The notes under the pieces were generated by a model. That model saw only the letters and a list, made by a program, of their open reading frames with translations. It made no database searches and was not told the DNA's origin. Of a DNA stretch of 64,000 nucleotides, positions 13,201 through 24,940 are shown in pieces. This DNA comes from Datisca glomerata. Lineage: Eukaryota; Streptophyta; Magnoliopsida; Cucurbitales; Datiscaceae. The DNA lies in the NCBI GenBank assembly GCA_003255025.1, contig QANY01006259.1, positions 558,001 to 622,000 on the forward strand, written 5' to 3'. The position numbers were made by a program, and so were the translations under genes. Every line of letters starts with the position of its first letter. The first letter of the stretch is position 1.

Positions 13201-16200
13201 TTTCCACGAAGATGTATAATTATGTTATGTATGGTTCATCAATTTTTTATTTTCTGAGTTTGTCCCTATGTTTTTCCCTTTTTTAGGCAAAACAGAGTGT
13301 TTTTGTATTTTGCATATTTCTGTATTTCAAGATTATTATGTAATATATTATCATATGTTGTACATAATTACATACTATTTGTGTGTTATCCTAACTTACT
13401 AATTTTTATTATTTTTTCTATATACAAGATGATCAATATTCCATAGTTTGTTTTTATGATTTAGGTGAGATGAAGGGATAAATTATGTTAACTATAAATT
13501 GTGTCGTTGGTAAGATGCATCACACGATATGTTACTATAGTAGATATGATAAAATTTTATGGATAAATTTATTATGCTAATGAGAATGTCTATTATTAAA
13601 TTAATCATAAGTTGAAGTCGTAGTTGGTTGTTGAAAAAATATTATATAATGTGTTACTGAAGCAGATATGATAAACTTCATATTGATCAAGTTTATAATG
13701 CCAATGAAAATGTGCATTGCCAAGTTTATAAGCAAATAATAATATTTGAAGTATATATTTATATATACATAGTAAATAACCATCATATCATAAAGATAAC
13801 ACGGTCTAAAATTACAAAATATCATATTCATCATCATAAAATATTAGTAATCCTCATATCATTTCGATCCATCATTTTCGTCATAAAAATAGTATCATTC
13901 TTCCAAATTATTTATAGTATATCCTCCTATATCAGTGCTCTAAGTATCATAAATATCTTATCATATATCCATCTACACCAACAATATTTACATTATACAC
14001 ATTAACTAAAAATGAACATCAAACCTAAAATCTTTTCTACAATTAAAAACAATATAAATCATTACAAAATTACTCTGTATACTAAAAGTTTAATATCAAT
14101 CTTAGTAATCAACAATGTTCATCATTAGTGTAGAAACTATTTCAAACATCACATTATTCATTAACTTTCAAATACAAACGTTGTGATTAAATGTTGAAGT
14201 TTGATATGTCATCATTGTGGTAAATTTGAAAATTTCTTTTTCTTAGTCCTCCTTTCAAAGCCATCGTCATCTTTCATAAAAGATGAAGTCCATAAACTAT
14301 ATTATAGAACAACCATTATAAATATGATGGCAATTCTCTATACAAATTGATAAACTGATTAAATAGACTACAATATAGTAGTACTTATGTCTCTGTGAAT
14401 ATTGGAATAACTGAGTAAACATAGTATAATATATTGGTAGTATAAATTAATATATTGATTATTTATATACCTTGTTTATGCGTAACAAGTAGTGTTTATA
14501 AAGAAATTGTTTTAGTTTCTTCTGTTATATAATTAGTATTGTGTCATTATTAGTCGTATGCTCAATACATATTATATTTTCATACCTCGCACACTTACGC
14601 AGTGTACAAGATATTACACTACAAAAACCTATGTATCAGTGTGTTTCAATGTTTGAAATTTCAACAATGACAACTAATAACATATTTACGATACTCAACA
14701 AATCCTATTTAGGGAAAAAAATTGTATTGTTCTAATCAGGATTAAATACGAGTAATATCCTTGTTATTTTGCATTAGAATAAAATATGAGAAATCTAAAG
14801 GGCAAATTAGTTAGAAATAATAATGGTTAAAATTCATGTAGGAATTAACTTTCAGTTTGGTTGCTAAGAAATTGTTAAAAAATAATATATACAAAAGCAC
14901 AATTACTTGCATTCAAACCAATATTGTGTGAAGGACTGATTACTAAACCAAATTAACAGAACATATTCCTAATATCTCGTTAATAATCAAATACCAAGAC
15001 TTGAAGTTATAACTATGATTAAACAAGTGTATATGGAAATACCTAGTGTATGTCAAAATATATATTGATTAAATAAGAAATTGAAATCCAGAACAACTTG
15101 AAATTTGAGACACGAAAAATCACATAAAGAAATAAGCACATATTAGAAAAATTAAGAATACAAGGTCACGAAAAACCTAGGGTATATGTAAACTTACCTC
15201 GATTGAAGATTAAAAATCAAAATTTAGATAGCCAAAACCAAATATTTGAGAAATGAGAAATCTAGAAAAAAAATTGACAGAATGCCAAAGAGAAACTGAA
15301 CTCGCGACTTTTATAGAGAAATCATGAAAATCGCGGTTACTAGAACCTCACAGTGAACACCAAAAATATTGAAAAATAAAATTAATGATCAAATTACCTT
15401 CTCTCTTGTTGACATTTTCTCTGATTTTCGTCTAGAGTTTGAAGTCGTGAGAGAAGGAGAGTGAAACTGAACGTGGGCGTGAACGAGGATTTAGTTGGGA
15501 TAAGAGTAATTTTTTCTTGTGCCTTAGTGGGAGTGTTGAGACTACTTTTGCCATGTGTAGATTTAATTATCAGTGGATTATTAATGCCTAAAAAGTGAGC
15601 TAGGCCCCTAATTATATGTATATATGTACTATAAGTTTGTTGTAAAAATTGAAAGCTACTTAATTCATAGTACTAATTAAGTCAAGGAATCTTATACATA
15701 ATAACTTTAAGGACTAAAATAGTAAAGAAGAAAAGTCTTCTAATCTCCTCAATCATAAAGTCCAATGTCAACATTATCATCATCCTTAATTAAGAAATTT
15801 AGATATATAATAAAACTAACTTCCAACCATAATTGATCAAGAACATTAAATTAAATAAACCACAAAAATAATATAGATGACCTTCAAGCCTAACCTAACT
15901 AATAGCTCATACTTAATGGAATACACATGCATGTATTTACAGACTAGGCCAAGGATTCTTATCTAAGTCTTAGACATAATCACAATTTTCTTCCATCAAC
16001 GAAGTCTAGATTATCACAACTACTTGATCTCTATTTTTCAGTCAGTTGTTTAACTCTATCCCATTATTAAATTATAGTTATCATTATTTAGATACACATA
16101 TATTATAATAGTTTTAAAAATTAGGATAACTTGCATCTTGGCCACTTTAATCTCCTAATGGAGACGTGAAACTAACATTCTCTCACTTCACACACGCCAT

Positions 16201-16400
16201 ACCCTTCTTTATTGGTGATGACAACCATATTATAACTATCTGAAAAATCTATAATTGAAAAACTCTAACTTGATTAACGAATCCCAAAACATGAATCATA
16301 GAACTTATATTCTTAAATGAGCATTCACTTTCATGTATCACATATATGGTATCTCTTAGTGAGCACTTTATTAGCAGTTAACTTTCTAGAAATGATGATT
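10221..16400. other. Gene-free AT-rich intergenic region
   Basis: I find no recognisable coding region on either strand. There are short alternating purine/AT tracts (for example 10980-10995). A degenerate CTAGTCAATAAACACATACG stretch occurs near 10550, resembling the contexts of the TTGCACGTG words. On the minus strand at about 15445 a leader-like, less AT-rich stretch ends in a short ATG frame and a possible donor. This is too little to call a gene. Confidence 0.4.
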
Positions 16401-16429
16401 TAATTAACACTTTATAATTTTCTTGATAG

Positions 16430-16579
16430 ATGTTGTTGGGCACAATCTCTTCTTTATTTTTGCTATATGCTCCTTCAGTTCTAGGTTATCATGGGGTTTG
16501 GTTAGGCTTGACTCTTTTTATGGGATTACGTACAGTGGCTGGATATGCTAGGTTTGTGATGAAAAGTTCTTTTTATTAA
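16430..16579 (+). pseudogene. MATE / DETOXIFICATION-type transporter exon fragment
   Basis: After an acceptor-like TTCTTGATAG, a 49-codon open exon contains LFLLYAPSVLGYHGVWLGL and then LFMGLRTVAGYARF, ending at TAA 16577-16579. The hydrophobic helix, short polar G-x-x-GVW-GLT turn, second helix and MGLR-VAG motif match the last transmembrane pair of plant MATE drug/metabolite antiporters. The pattern resembles the chloroplast DTX45/46-like group. Nothing upstream continues a 12-helix transporter, so this is an isolated piece. It lies 1.0 kb upstream of a WEE1 exon, an unrelated gene, which suggests capture by a mobile element. Confidence 0.6.
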
Positions 16580-17601
16580 GAAACTTCCATAAGTTCTATT
16601 TGTTGATCTCTTACTTGCTATAATTTGAAAGATGATAGGAAATTGTTGATAAGAACAATGTGTTTTCCTTTGTTCAGCTATGTGGCAGCTATGTTTTTCT
16701 ATCAGTATTTTCTTATCCTAGAATACTTTTTTTACTTGTTCAAGTCCAATCACAGATAAAAAGCTAAGATGAGTGAAAAATAAGTTTTGTAAACAATGCG
16801 CTGTAATCTGCACTTTTCCTTTGCACAAGTTTATATCAACATTTTCAATTACTTCTTGTTATTATTCACATCTCATTTTCTGATAATTTGATTAATAATC
16901 TCTCTCTTCAGATTACTCTTGAAGAATGGTCCATAGTGGTTCATGCACAATGATATTCAGAGAACGAAGGTTTCTATTAATCCATAGTCATGGACCACAA
17001 GTTTTTACTCCTATAATAAGTGTTTTGTACTTATTTTCTTGTTTCAAATCTTCTTACTATTTAGCATTGTTATTGTTTATACATAGTCATTCATATTTAT
17101 GATTGAGCACTTAATAGTAGAAAAGATATCAGGATAGGGATCAGTCATTAATGGAGAGAAAGGCACTGATACAAGGAAAAAAACAATCAATGGGAAGGAA
17201 GGAAAAATGGAAAATGTAACATTTCAGTCGTGTATTTCTGTGCGAAAGTTTATATTCCTGAAATTTCAAGCAACAATAGTATTGGAAACATTAGAAGAAA
17301 ACACTAGGTGAACTAATAATGGATTGTCAAGTTCTCATCTTGATGACTAACTAAATCTTCACTATCATTTGATTAGTGCAGAGAAATGGAGGCAGCCTAC
17401 ACCATGTGTTATTTTTTGTTGATTTTGCATATTTGCTGTTTACTCAAAATATAGAATTGTATTTCAATCTGGTAGGTCTTTAGTACAGACTTTGATTGAG
17501 GTTTTTATCCAAATCTGAATTTGCACTCATTTGCATAAAATTAATTTATTTTATACGGCAGGATTAGGAAATTATGTTAAATAATCATTTTCTTCTTCCA
17601 G

Positions 17602-17711
17602 AAAATTGAAACTGGGAACTTCAGCTATGTTTTCAAAGTGCTGAAAAGAATTGATGGTTGCTTTTATGTTGTTGAACATAGTATAAGACAGTTGCATCAT
17701 GACATGGAAAG
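17602..17711 (+). pseudogene. WEE1: WEE1-like kinase exon fragment, catalytic lysine lost
   Basis: This 110-bp segment has an intact acceptor (TTCTTCCAG) and a donor (AAAG/GTCACT). It reads TGNFSYVFKVLKRIDGC and then YVVEHSIRQLHHDMER, which matches the start of the kinase domain of plant WEE1, the cell-cycle inhibitory kinase acting on CDKs. Two key positions are damaged. The first glycine of the ATP-binding loop is glutamate, and the ATP-binding lysine (AVK in the family) is glutamate (VVE). No further WEE1 exons are visible on either side, so it is a captured or duplicated exon, not a gene. Confidence 0.7.
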
Positions 17712-18046
17712 GTCACTTCTCTTCCCCTTTCTCTCACATGCACACACACAGAAACATACGTAAGTAATTAGACTGATATGTTATAAATTTGTTATATGCT
17801 ATGAATTTGTGTCATTATTATATGTTCTGAATTTGTGATTAATTGGTTATTAGATGAAATCAATACTGCAATGGATATTTTTCTAGTGAGTTTCCTTTAT
17901 AATGAAGTTAAGTTCAATAATATAAGCATTAAATGAGATAATATGTGAATTAAAGAATATGTGGTTCTGTTTCATTAATTATACGATCATGTTGATTTGT
18001 AGCTTTATACTATATATTGATATCCTTTGGCAAATTAGTTACAATG

Positions 18047-18398
18047 TGTTAGGCAGTGACTAGGGGGCGAGTTGGAAAGGGTGCAAAAATTCAGTTAGTT
18101 AGAGGAGAGAGAAGGGGGGGGGTGCTAACTGGGCTAGAGTTAGTGTTAGGAGGTGGATTGAATAGAAGTGTAGATGGAGGGTGGGTAGTAGCTTTTGGGT
18201 ACTGAATGAATAAGAGAGACCAAGCTCTCGAACAACCTGCTGTAGGGCTTGTTTTCTCACCTTTTTCGCTTCGTGAATTCCACTATTGTTAAGTAATCAA
18301 GCTATTTTTCTTCTCTATTATGGTTGTTTCTCTCTACTTATTAATATTTGGGCTGTTGTTGTGTTAGATTGGAGTTTTCTTGCAAGAAAATCATAACA
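18047..18398 (+). repeat. Isolated LTR (copia-type) with adjacent primer-binding site
   Basis: A 352-bp segment starts TGTTAGGC and ends ATAACA (TG...CA). At 18401 it is followed by TTGGTATC, the start of an initiator-Met tRNA primer-binding site. No gag or pol motifs follow. It is either the 5' LTR of a truncated element or a solo LTR with a short internal tail. A G-run and a U3-like CT-rich stretch lie inside. Confidence 0.6.
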
Positions 18399-19159
18399 AA
18401 TTGGTATCTTAATGTTGGGTTACTTGGATTGGATCAATAATGGATTTTTTCCTATTTTGAAAAAGGTAATTTAATAGTTTGATTATTTCATTAGAACTTT
18501 TTTATATGGATACTCTCTTTTTTCTGAATATATTGAATTTATGAGATTTGTTGTGAGTTTACTTGAGATGGTCGGCCCCTCCTCCCCCCTCCCCTTCAAC
18601 ACCTAATTGGGTGAATTTTCTGGATGAAACATAGATTGAAGTATGAATTTCCAAAATTTTTATGAAGTCAGTACGAATTTTTTTTATAGGCTTACAGACT
18701 CATTCCAGTGAGGATATTTCCTAAGTCTATTTGATTTGATCTTACCACCATCGTAGTTTGTTTCATCTGGAAATATTGCTTCTGATATGTGTTCCCTTGT
18801 TCTAATATAAGAATTGTGTAGTTTTATTAATTTGAAAATATTTTCTTCTTTCACTGCTATAGAATGAAATAATTATGCTTAGCTAGAAGTCATGTACGGT
18901 ACTGACATATATATAAAGCATAAAACTTTGTAATTAGAATTCTTGATGATAGCAATTAGTTAATTACAAACCACAACTATGTGCAAAAGAAAATGATAAG
19001 AGTTTTTAATTAATTGATGAGCATGAAGAAAATGGAAGGAGTTGGAAACTAGGGTTTTCACATTTTTTTATACCTGTTATCGGTCCTTCTTTATTTTCTT
19101 ATGCTTTCATGTTTTTTTTCAAGTTTACACAATATATATAGCTAACAACTATTTTATAG

Positions 19160-19427
19160 GAGTGCATGTGCTCGTTATGGGATGAGCCTGTTGAGGGTAC
19201 CTAACCTCGCACTGATTAAGAGAAAAGCGGAGGAGGTCCTTATGAGAAATAGGAGTCTTGGACATGGAGCACCACTTATATCGTCATCCTCAAAGCATTC
19301 GAAATGCAAGGAGAAAATTTTACAAGAAGAATTGTCCACTATTCAAAGCACACTAGGCTACTTATTGGAGTGGGCTCTTAGTAACGATTTTACTCCTCCT
19401 CCTCCTCGCGACAACTCATCTACCTGA
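19160..19427 (+). CDS. Open terminal exon, possibly of a CACTA-element protein
   Basis: A good acceptor (TTTTATAG at 19152-19159) opens into a frame that runs to TGA at 19425-19427. An internal ATG at 19182 would give 81 residues. The protein is basic at the start (NLALIKRKAEEVLMR), then serine-rich, then helical (EELSTIQSTLGYLLEWAL), and ends in a PPPP tract. Basic-helical-proline-rich tails near the 3' terminus are typical of CACTA transposase-associated ORFs, and a CACTA-like terminus follows 300 bp downstream. Family membership is inferred from position; no diagnostic motif is seen. Confidence 0.35.
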
Positions 19428-19729
19428 ACAATTATGGTTTTTCAAGTTTTTCTGAACAACATTAACTATGAGAAACTTCAAAAATCATATTCTGAAATCT
19501 TTTTTGAGGCTTCTTGAAAGTTTGTTTATGTTTAGAAGCTTTTTTTTGATAATTAATGTGAAGTTTATGCACAATCCAAACATGATCATGATAATATGTA
19601 CTTATTTATCTATGTATGTAATTCTATTCTTGTTTCTTTTTTTGTCTAAAACTTAGTCTTGAAAAATTATGACCAAAATTCTAATTGATTTAAGACTTTC
19701 ACTGACCAAAGTATAAGAAAATTAATTAG

Positions 19730-20143
19730 TTTATGATTTGTAGTGATCAAAAGCATATTCTTCACCAGAAACTATAGCGAGGAAAACTACTTTTGTCGCA
19801 AATACTTTTAGTGATGAAAACAATATTCGTCGCCCTAGATTCAGCAACAAATAAAATAAATTTTTCGTCAAAACTTTTCACGACAAAAAAGATTTTTTGA
19901 CGCCGTCGACAACAATGGCAAACAAAACTTTCATCGGCAAACCTACAATGATGAAAACATCTTTCATCGCAATAAGTTTTCCTGATGAAATATGAAATTC
20001 GTCGTGAAAGGCTACCGCCACGCACTTTTGGCGGTGACCCTCGCGACGAAATGTTTTTCGTCGGGAAAACTTTTGCTGACCAAATTTTATACCTTTAGCA
20101 ACGAAATTTTTTGTAGCTAAAAGTCATATTTCATATAGTAATA
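19730..20143. mobile_element. Worn CACTA-type 3' terminal region with subterminal repeats
   Basis: The segment is packed with short direct and inverted copies of a CGACGAAA / TTCGTCG-like word (about 19795-20060). This is how CACTA transposon ends are built, as binding sites for the TNP1/TnpA-like protein. It finishes with GCTAAAAGTCATATTTCATA then TAGTA, close to the common plant CACTA terminus in which ATATTTC is followed by TTGTAGTG. The terminal bases have mutated. I could not find the matching 5' terminus, so the element's extent is unknown. It may reach back over the MATE and WEE1 pieces. Confidence 0.5.
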
Positions 20144-20149
20144 AGCCAT

Positions 20150-21235
20150 TGGGAACCAACTTTATATATCCCACTGGATATAAAATGTTTATGTGTACAC
20201 GGAAAAAGAAATACTTTATTCTACAAGATAAGAAACTATCATGTACAATGATATATGTAGCGTTAACATACAAAATTAAACTACAAATGAGCTAATAAGA
20301 TCCATATGCTCTACATGATCTTTGTATTATTTTACCGATTGTTGTGTATTATACACACATATGTGCACGTATCATTAACAAGTAATAAAGAGATAAGTGA
20401 GTGTCACTCCCACATGAATTGATAAAAAATAGATTAGCTAACCAAATTAGAGCTTAAATCTAAGTCAATTGATGCAACAACAAGGAATTGGGGGTTAAAG
20501 TAATCTAAAGTAAGCTAAGGTAGTACCAGTTAAAGGTGATATAAAACAAAGTAATCCTATTGAGAAGTGAGACAAAACAGAGCAAGGATTATGCAATCAA
20601 TGGTTAAGTGAGCTAGAATGAATAAATCCCCGTGTTGTTAATAACCTCAACTAAATCTGCTCAAACTATTGTAGCATACCCAATAGCATTTACCTCAACT
20701 CAGTTGTGTGCAACATATTTCCATCCTTGCAGCTATAAACCTTAATCCAAATTAACTTATTCCTAACCAATGGGAGATTAAAATTATCTAGTATTTCATC
20801 TAGTTGTTGGGTGTACGAGGTGATTTATATATGACTATATTACCCACTAATTACTTAAATTACTAAGAAATCAAGTAAACAAGTACCATTGAAGCTAGAT
20901 CAATCGAATTAAACCTTTTCCTAAATTCAATCCAATGGGTTTATCACAAATCATGGAAAGTCAATTAGCAAGAATAATTAATAAAACCACTTGAATAAAT
21001 CATCATTAAGAAACTTGAAATTTGAACTTTATTAATTAAGATTAAAAACTCCATGGTTAATTAACCATCTTAGCTAAAAAGGGTTTAGCTCATAATGAGC
21101 TTTAAAACATATTTAAGCAAGGTTACAACCATTAAAATGCATGGAAATTAATCTTAAAGAAGAAGATACACAAATAGGACAGGGGCAGAGGGGAATATAG
21201 AAGAGAGAATAAGGGAATATCCTTTTTCATGCAAT
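20150..21235. other. AT-rich repeat-like DNA, no gene recognised
   Basis: I see no coding pattern. The segment separates the CACTA-like terminus from the truncated copia element and may be part of an unidentified retroelement UTR. Confidence 0.3.
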
Positions 21236-21239
21236 ATGC

Positions 21240-21875
21240 CTATATCATTGTTAGAAAGTAGTTTGTCATTGACATATAGTACCATAAGACATGTTTACTC
21301 CCACTAAACTTGTGATATACGCAATCAAAAACCCCATTCATCTCAAAACTAAACAAGACTATTATATAATGAAATTTGTGACACCGTTGACAGGAAGTTT
21401 GCAACCTATATATAGATTTCTTTAATTTATAAACCATCTTCTTTGGGTCTCTTGACGTAAAATTTCCAGTTTCACAACATAAGTTATTTAATCAATGTCA
21501 CCATTGAGAAAGGCTATATGTACATCCATGTGATGAAGTTCAAGAACAACAAGTGCTACTAGTGCCATGATAACTCTCAATGAGTCTTTCGTTGAAACCG
21601 AAGATAAAGTCTCTTTGAAATCAATACCTTCATTTTGAGTAAAAAACTTTTGCAACAAGACAAGTCCTATATCTCTCCACATCACCCTTCGAATTCTTCT
21701 TAGTTTTAGATATTCTTTTGTAACCAATGGGCTTCACACCTTCAGGCAATGGGATGGGATCCCAAATGTCATTGTCTTTCATGGACTTAAACTCTTCATC
21801 CATGGCAGTGATCAACTTCTGAGAGTTAGAATTTTGTATGGCTTGATGGAAGTTTAATGGATCATCTTCCATCAC
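21240..21875 (-). pseudogene. Copia reverse transcriptase fragment
   Basis: Overlapping minus-strand frames give the classical copia RT start: an AMDEEFKSMKDNDIWD helix (about 21805-21760), KPIGYKRISKTKK, then EGIDFKETLSSVSTKDSLR (about 21625-21560) and MDVHIAFLNGDID (21525-21488). A further frame at 21437-21240 continues with KLKKSIYRLQTSCQRCHKF and FDCVYHKFSG. The VDD catalytic box expected next is degraded or missing, and the element ends. At least two frameshifts are needed. Confidence 0.75.
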
Positions 21876-22646
21876 TCTAACATCATCCTCATGATCGTGG
21901 GGAAAGACTATGAAGTCATCTTCAATTGCCTTTATCCTTTCTCTTATGGAGCTCCTTAATGATATTTGTTCTTAAGGTTGTTGAGTTGGCTCTTGAGGAA
22001 TAATTTCTTCATTTTTTATAGGGATAAATCAACATTGTCTTGAAGTTTTGGACTTGTTCGATCAATGTTAGGAATAGAAACTTAATCATTGTCAAAAACA
22101 TTTATTGAAATAGTAACATATTCTTTTTCAAAGACAAAGCCTCTAACATTATTTCTCCCCCAAACTTAATATCCTCAAAGAACGTTATAGTTCCCATTTC
22201 AAAAATTGACTTGCTTGTGGGATCATAAAACTCGTAACACCTTGATCTCTCAGAGTATTCAGTAAAGTAGCAACTAATAGTGCTACTATCTAGTTTCTTT
22301 TAAGAGTATCTAATACATTAGTAGCTAATAGTTATACTATCCATCTTAACTAGGTGGAATAACTAATCATACTCACAACATGTCCTTAGATGTCATGTTT
22401 TGTTTCTCAACTACACTAATTCATGCTCGAGGATCTCAGCATGACGTTATTCGACATTCTTCTAGGAATTTAATAGAGGGTCCTGGACGTTGTTTACATG
22501 GTCCATTGTATCTCATGTATGACGTACATGTAGCCATAACATGAATAATCATCGATGAACGAAATAAAATATTGTGACCATTCCACAAAGCTGTAGGGAA
22601 TAGACCACAATATCCGTCTGAATTAGCTCTAAGATCTTATTGGAAC

Positions 22647-22847
22647 CTAATCTTTTTGTGTTTGTATTTTTTCCCTTAATATAATCAACATGAACCTCAA
22701 ATATGTGAAATCAAGGGAATAAATAATCCCATCAGACACAAGCCTCTCAATTCTACTTTTAGAAATATGACTTAACCGAATGTGCCATAATGAAGAAAAA
22801 TTCTCATTGGTTAATTTTCGTTTCATACCACGCGAACTCCTATGCAA
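22647..22847 (-). pseudogene. Copia GAG-pre-integrase domain fragment
   Basis: The reading SSLWHIRLSHISKSRIERLV matches the LWH-RLGHIS-RIERLV zinc-binding region that precedes copia integrase (an HHCC-type domain). The frame breaks after about 55 codons. The integrase catalytic core between here and RT is poorly preserved. Confidence 0.7.
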
Positions 22848-22931
22848 GATTTCGTTAAATTAGGTAACCGTATCGATGAAAAATAGGTTATCATATAAAG
22901 ATAAATGATCGGTACCAATAATATTTTGAAT

Positions 22932-23400
22932 TTAAAGATAGTCCAAATTGTCTATTTCAAAATGAACAATAATAACCAAATTTGTCCAGAGCAAAAGTAG
23001 AAACCAAATTCCTTCTAAACGATGATACAAATTATGTCTCTTCCAAATCCAGGTCTCTAATAATAACCTAAAATTCCCTATAGCCTCAACCTCCATTGAT
23101 TCGACACTGCCCACATAGGTAAGAAGTGTGGGAGTGAGAAGTTTTCCTTTTCTTTGTAGCCAAGCACGATATTTGGTACACTTCATATGTCCAGTATTTT
23201 AAAAAACTAACAGCCAAATTCTTCATCATGCTTCTTTTATTGTTCATTTTATTGTTCTTATCTTTAAATGTACTTGTCAAGTGAGCACTTTCAGTCTTTT
23301 CTTGCTCTAGCCTTTCTTCCACTTGTACACAATAGATATGAGCTCATTCAGAGACCATTTATTCTCTTGGAAGTTATAACTTACCTTGAATTGACTGAAT
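22932..23400 (-). pseudogene. Copia gag C-terminus and protease, frameshifted
   Basis: KWSLNELIS (about 23370) and EERLEQEKTESAHLTSTFKD (about 23320-23260) are the end of the copia gag. CTKYRAWLQRKGKLL (about 23180) follows the zinc knuckle, and VESMEVEAIGNFRLLL then marks the protease region. The knuckle itself and the DSG active site are not readable. These readings sit in three frames. Confidence 0.65.
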
Positions 23401-23439
23401 TATATAGGAACTTGAAAGGAGAGAAATGGGAAAGGAGAG

Positions 23440-23780
23440 AAATTTAAGAAAATATATATATATATANATGAAGGAGGATAAATGGTCGATTCGGTCTAAT
23501 ATGTAGGAAAATTTTCGACTGAACTGAAAGTTTGAGTTTTTCTAAATCCAAGACTGAACCAATAACAGTTAACTAAAATAATGACTAAATTGGTTCTTTT
23601 CAGTTTGGTCAAGTTCGGTTTGGTCAGTTTCTGCACAACCTTAGTAATAGTGGTTTCTATTGGATTGAAAAAAAATGTAAACCAAAACCTTTGAACAATA
23701 ACCTTATGCCGACAATAAACCAAAACCATAAATCCATAAATAATAAAACTAATGCTGACAATAAACCAAAACCATAATTT
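23440..23780. repeat. Unidentified insertion inside the truncated copia
   Basis: This stretch replaces the first part of gag between the primer-binding site and the remaining coding sequence. It has a (TA)n run with an N at 23467, several TTCGGTTTGG / CCGAAC-like words, and a local direct repeat (GACAATAAACCAAAACCATAA at about 23711 and 23757, one base longer than a simple copy). It may be a small non-autonomous element, but its ends are not clear. Confidence 0.35.
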
Positions 23781-23823
23781 AATTCAGGAAGAAAACATGA
23801 TTATCAAAGGCCTAACAGGAGAT

Positions 23824-23835
23824 ACTTTGATACCA
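23824..23835 (-). other. Primer-binding site of the 21-24 kb copia
   Basis: The minus strand reads TGGTATCAAAGT two bases after the LTR end. This matches the 3' end complement of initiator methionine tRNA used by copia elements, with one change in GAGC. Confidence 0.75.
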
Positions 23836-23837
23836 CT

Positions 23838-24196
23838 TGTTAGATAAATAAAGCCAAAAATCTTAACAGAGAAAACCTAATTTATCCGAGAGTCTTCCAT
23901 GTAAAATCACTGAGAGAATAAAAGCAAAAGTGTATCTTGATCCATGAAAAGAGATGATTGTGAGTTATTGATCTTCTAATTCAATACGGTTTCCCTTGGA
24001 GAAGAATCTATGTTCTCAATGGTGATGAGATGTTATAGAGAATAAGAATAATATATATATATATATATTAGCCCATCATAAAATTAAAAATTGTGTATTA
24101 ACACGTAATAGGTCTCATATCAATACTCTATGTCCAATAACATTAATCTTGGTAAGATTACTTTAAATGAACTGACATTGAAGTTGACATTTAACA
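23838..24196 (-). repeat. 5' LTR of the 21-24 kb copia
   Basis: This 359-bp minus-strand segment starts TGTTAAATG and ends ATCTAACA, directly ahead of the primer-binding site. It contains a (TA)n tract near 24047-24070. No partner LTR is found downstream at about 21.2 kb, which agrees with 3' truncation. Confidence 0.7.
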
Positions 24197-24940
24197 CACT
24201 TTTAATGACACTAGTATAAGAATCACATGTATTGCACGTGAATTAAATACAAAATTTAATATTCAAAATTACAATTTCACATTTTAAAGAGTCTAATAAT
24301 AAAACATGGTTTCAAATTTACAGTTGATTCACGATCACCACTTAAATTGGGTGCAATGAATGTGTCGTACTAGGTTACAGTGTCTTTTGATTTTCCTTTT
24401 ATGTTCCATCATTTTGAAGAACTAATTATGTTTCTCATTAAAAAATTAAATAGAAATTTCTTAGCTTTTAAGTAAATATTAGAAATACTTCACATAGTTT
24501 TATCTTTTTTATCTTGTTATTTAAACTAAATACTATCATCTAACAAAAAAAATTAAAAATATTCTCTCTTAATAGAAAGCTAATCTCAAGAAGCCCAAAA
24601 GTCCCAAATTCCATTAGAAATAAAAAATGAAAAGCCCTAAAACCTTATAAACGCATTATAAATTAAAATCCCGAAAGTCCAATTAAAAGAAACCTTAATA
24701 ATTCTCTTTTAGTCCTCTCAGCTCGCCGCGACAATCAACAAAATAACTTTATTCTCTCGCACTATCTCAACCAAGCTTCTTCAACCTCAAATTTATAGCA
24801 GAGTTCAACTTTCATCGATCCCTAAACCTGCATCTCACAGCATGTGTTAGATCTGACTAAGAGGACTCTCTTCTTATAGCTAGGTCTCTTTTCCTCTATT
24901 TTACAAGTGGCTTATCGCGACTAAGGTAGAAAAGACTACC

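Larger units (their letters stand above)
21240..24196 (-). mobile_element. Truncated Ty1/copia element (5' LTR to mid-RT), minus strand
   Basis: Reading on the minus strand, the order is 5' LTR (24196-23838), primer-binding site (23835-23824), C-terminal gag (about 23400-23200), protease (about 23186-22932), GAG-pre-integrase (22847-22647) and RT (21875-21240). The element stops inside RT, and no second LTR is visible. The first part of gag is missing and an unrelated AT- and CGGTTT-rich stretch lies in its place (about 23440-23780). Frames are broken by many shifts. Confidence 0.8.

Noticed and set aside
13601..14005. Open frames on both strands in an AT-rich block
   Set aside because: Low-complexity isoleucine/histidine/tyrosine-rich translation typical of random AT-rich DNA; no domain or splice context.
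14617..14629. CACTACAAAAACC as the missing 5' terminus of the 16-20 kb CACTA-like element
   Set aside because: Only the first eight bases fit; the following bases do not match the inverted 20.1-kb end and no subterminal repeats follow.
19762..20025. 87-codon minus-strand frame
   Set aside because: It is a by-product of the CACTA subterminal repeats, not a gene.
23467..23467. Single ambiguous base N in a (TA)n run
   Set aside because: Most likely a base-calling problem in a simple repeat; not biological.
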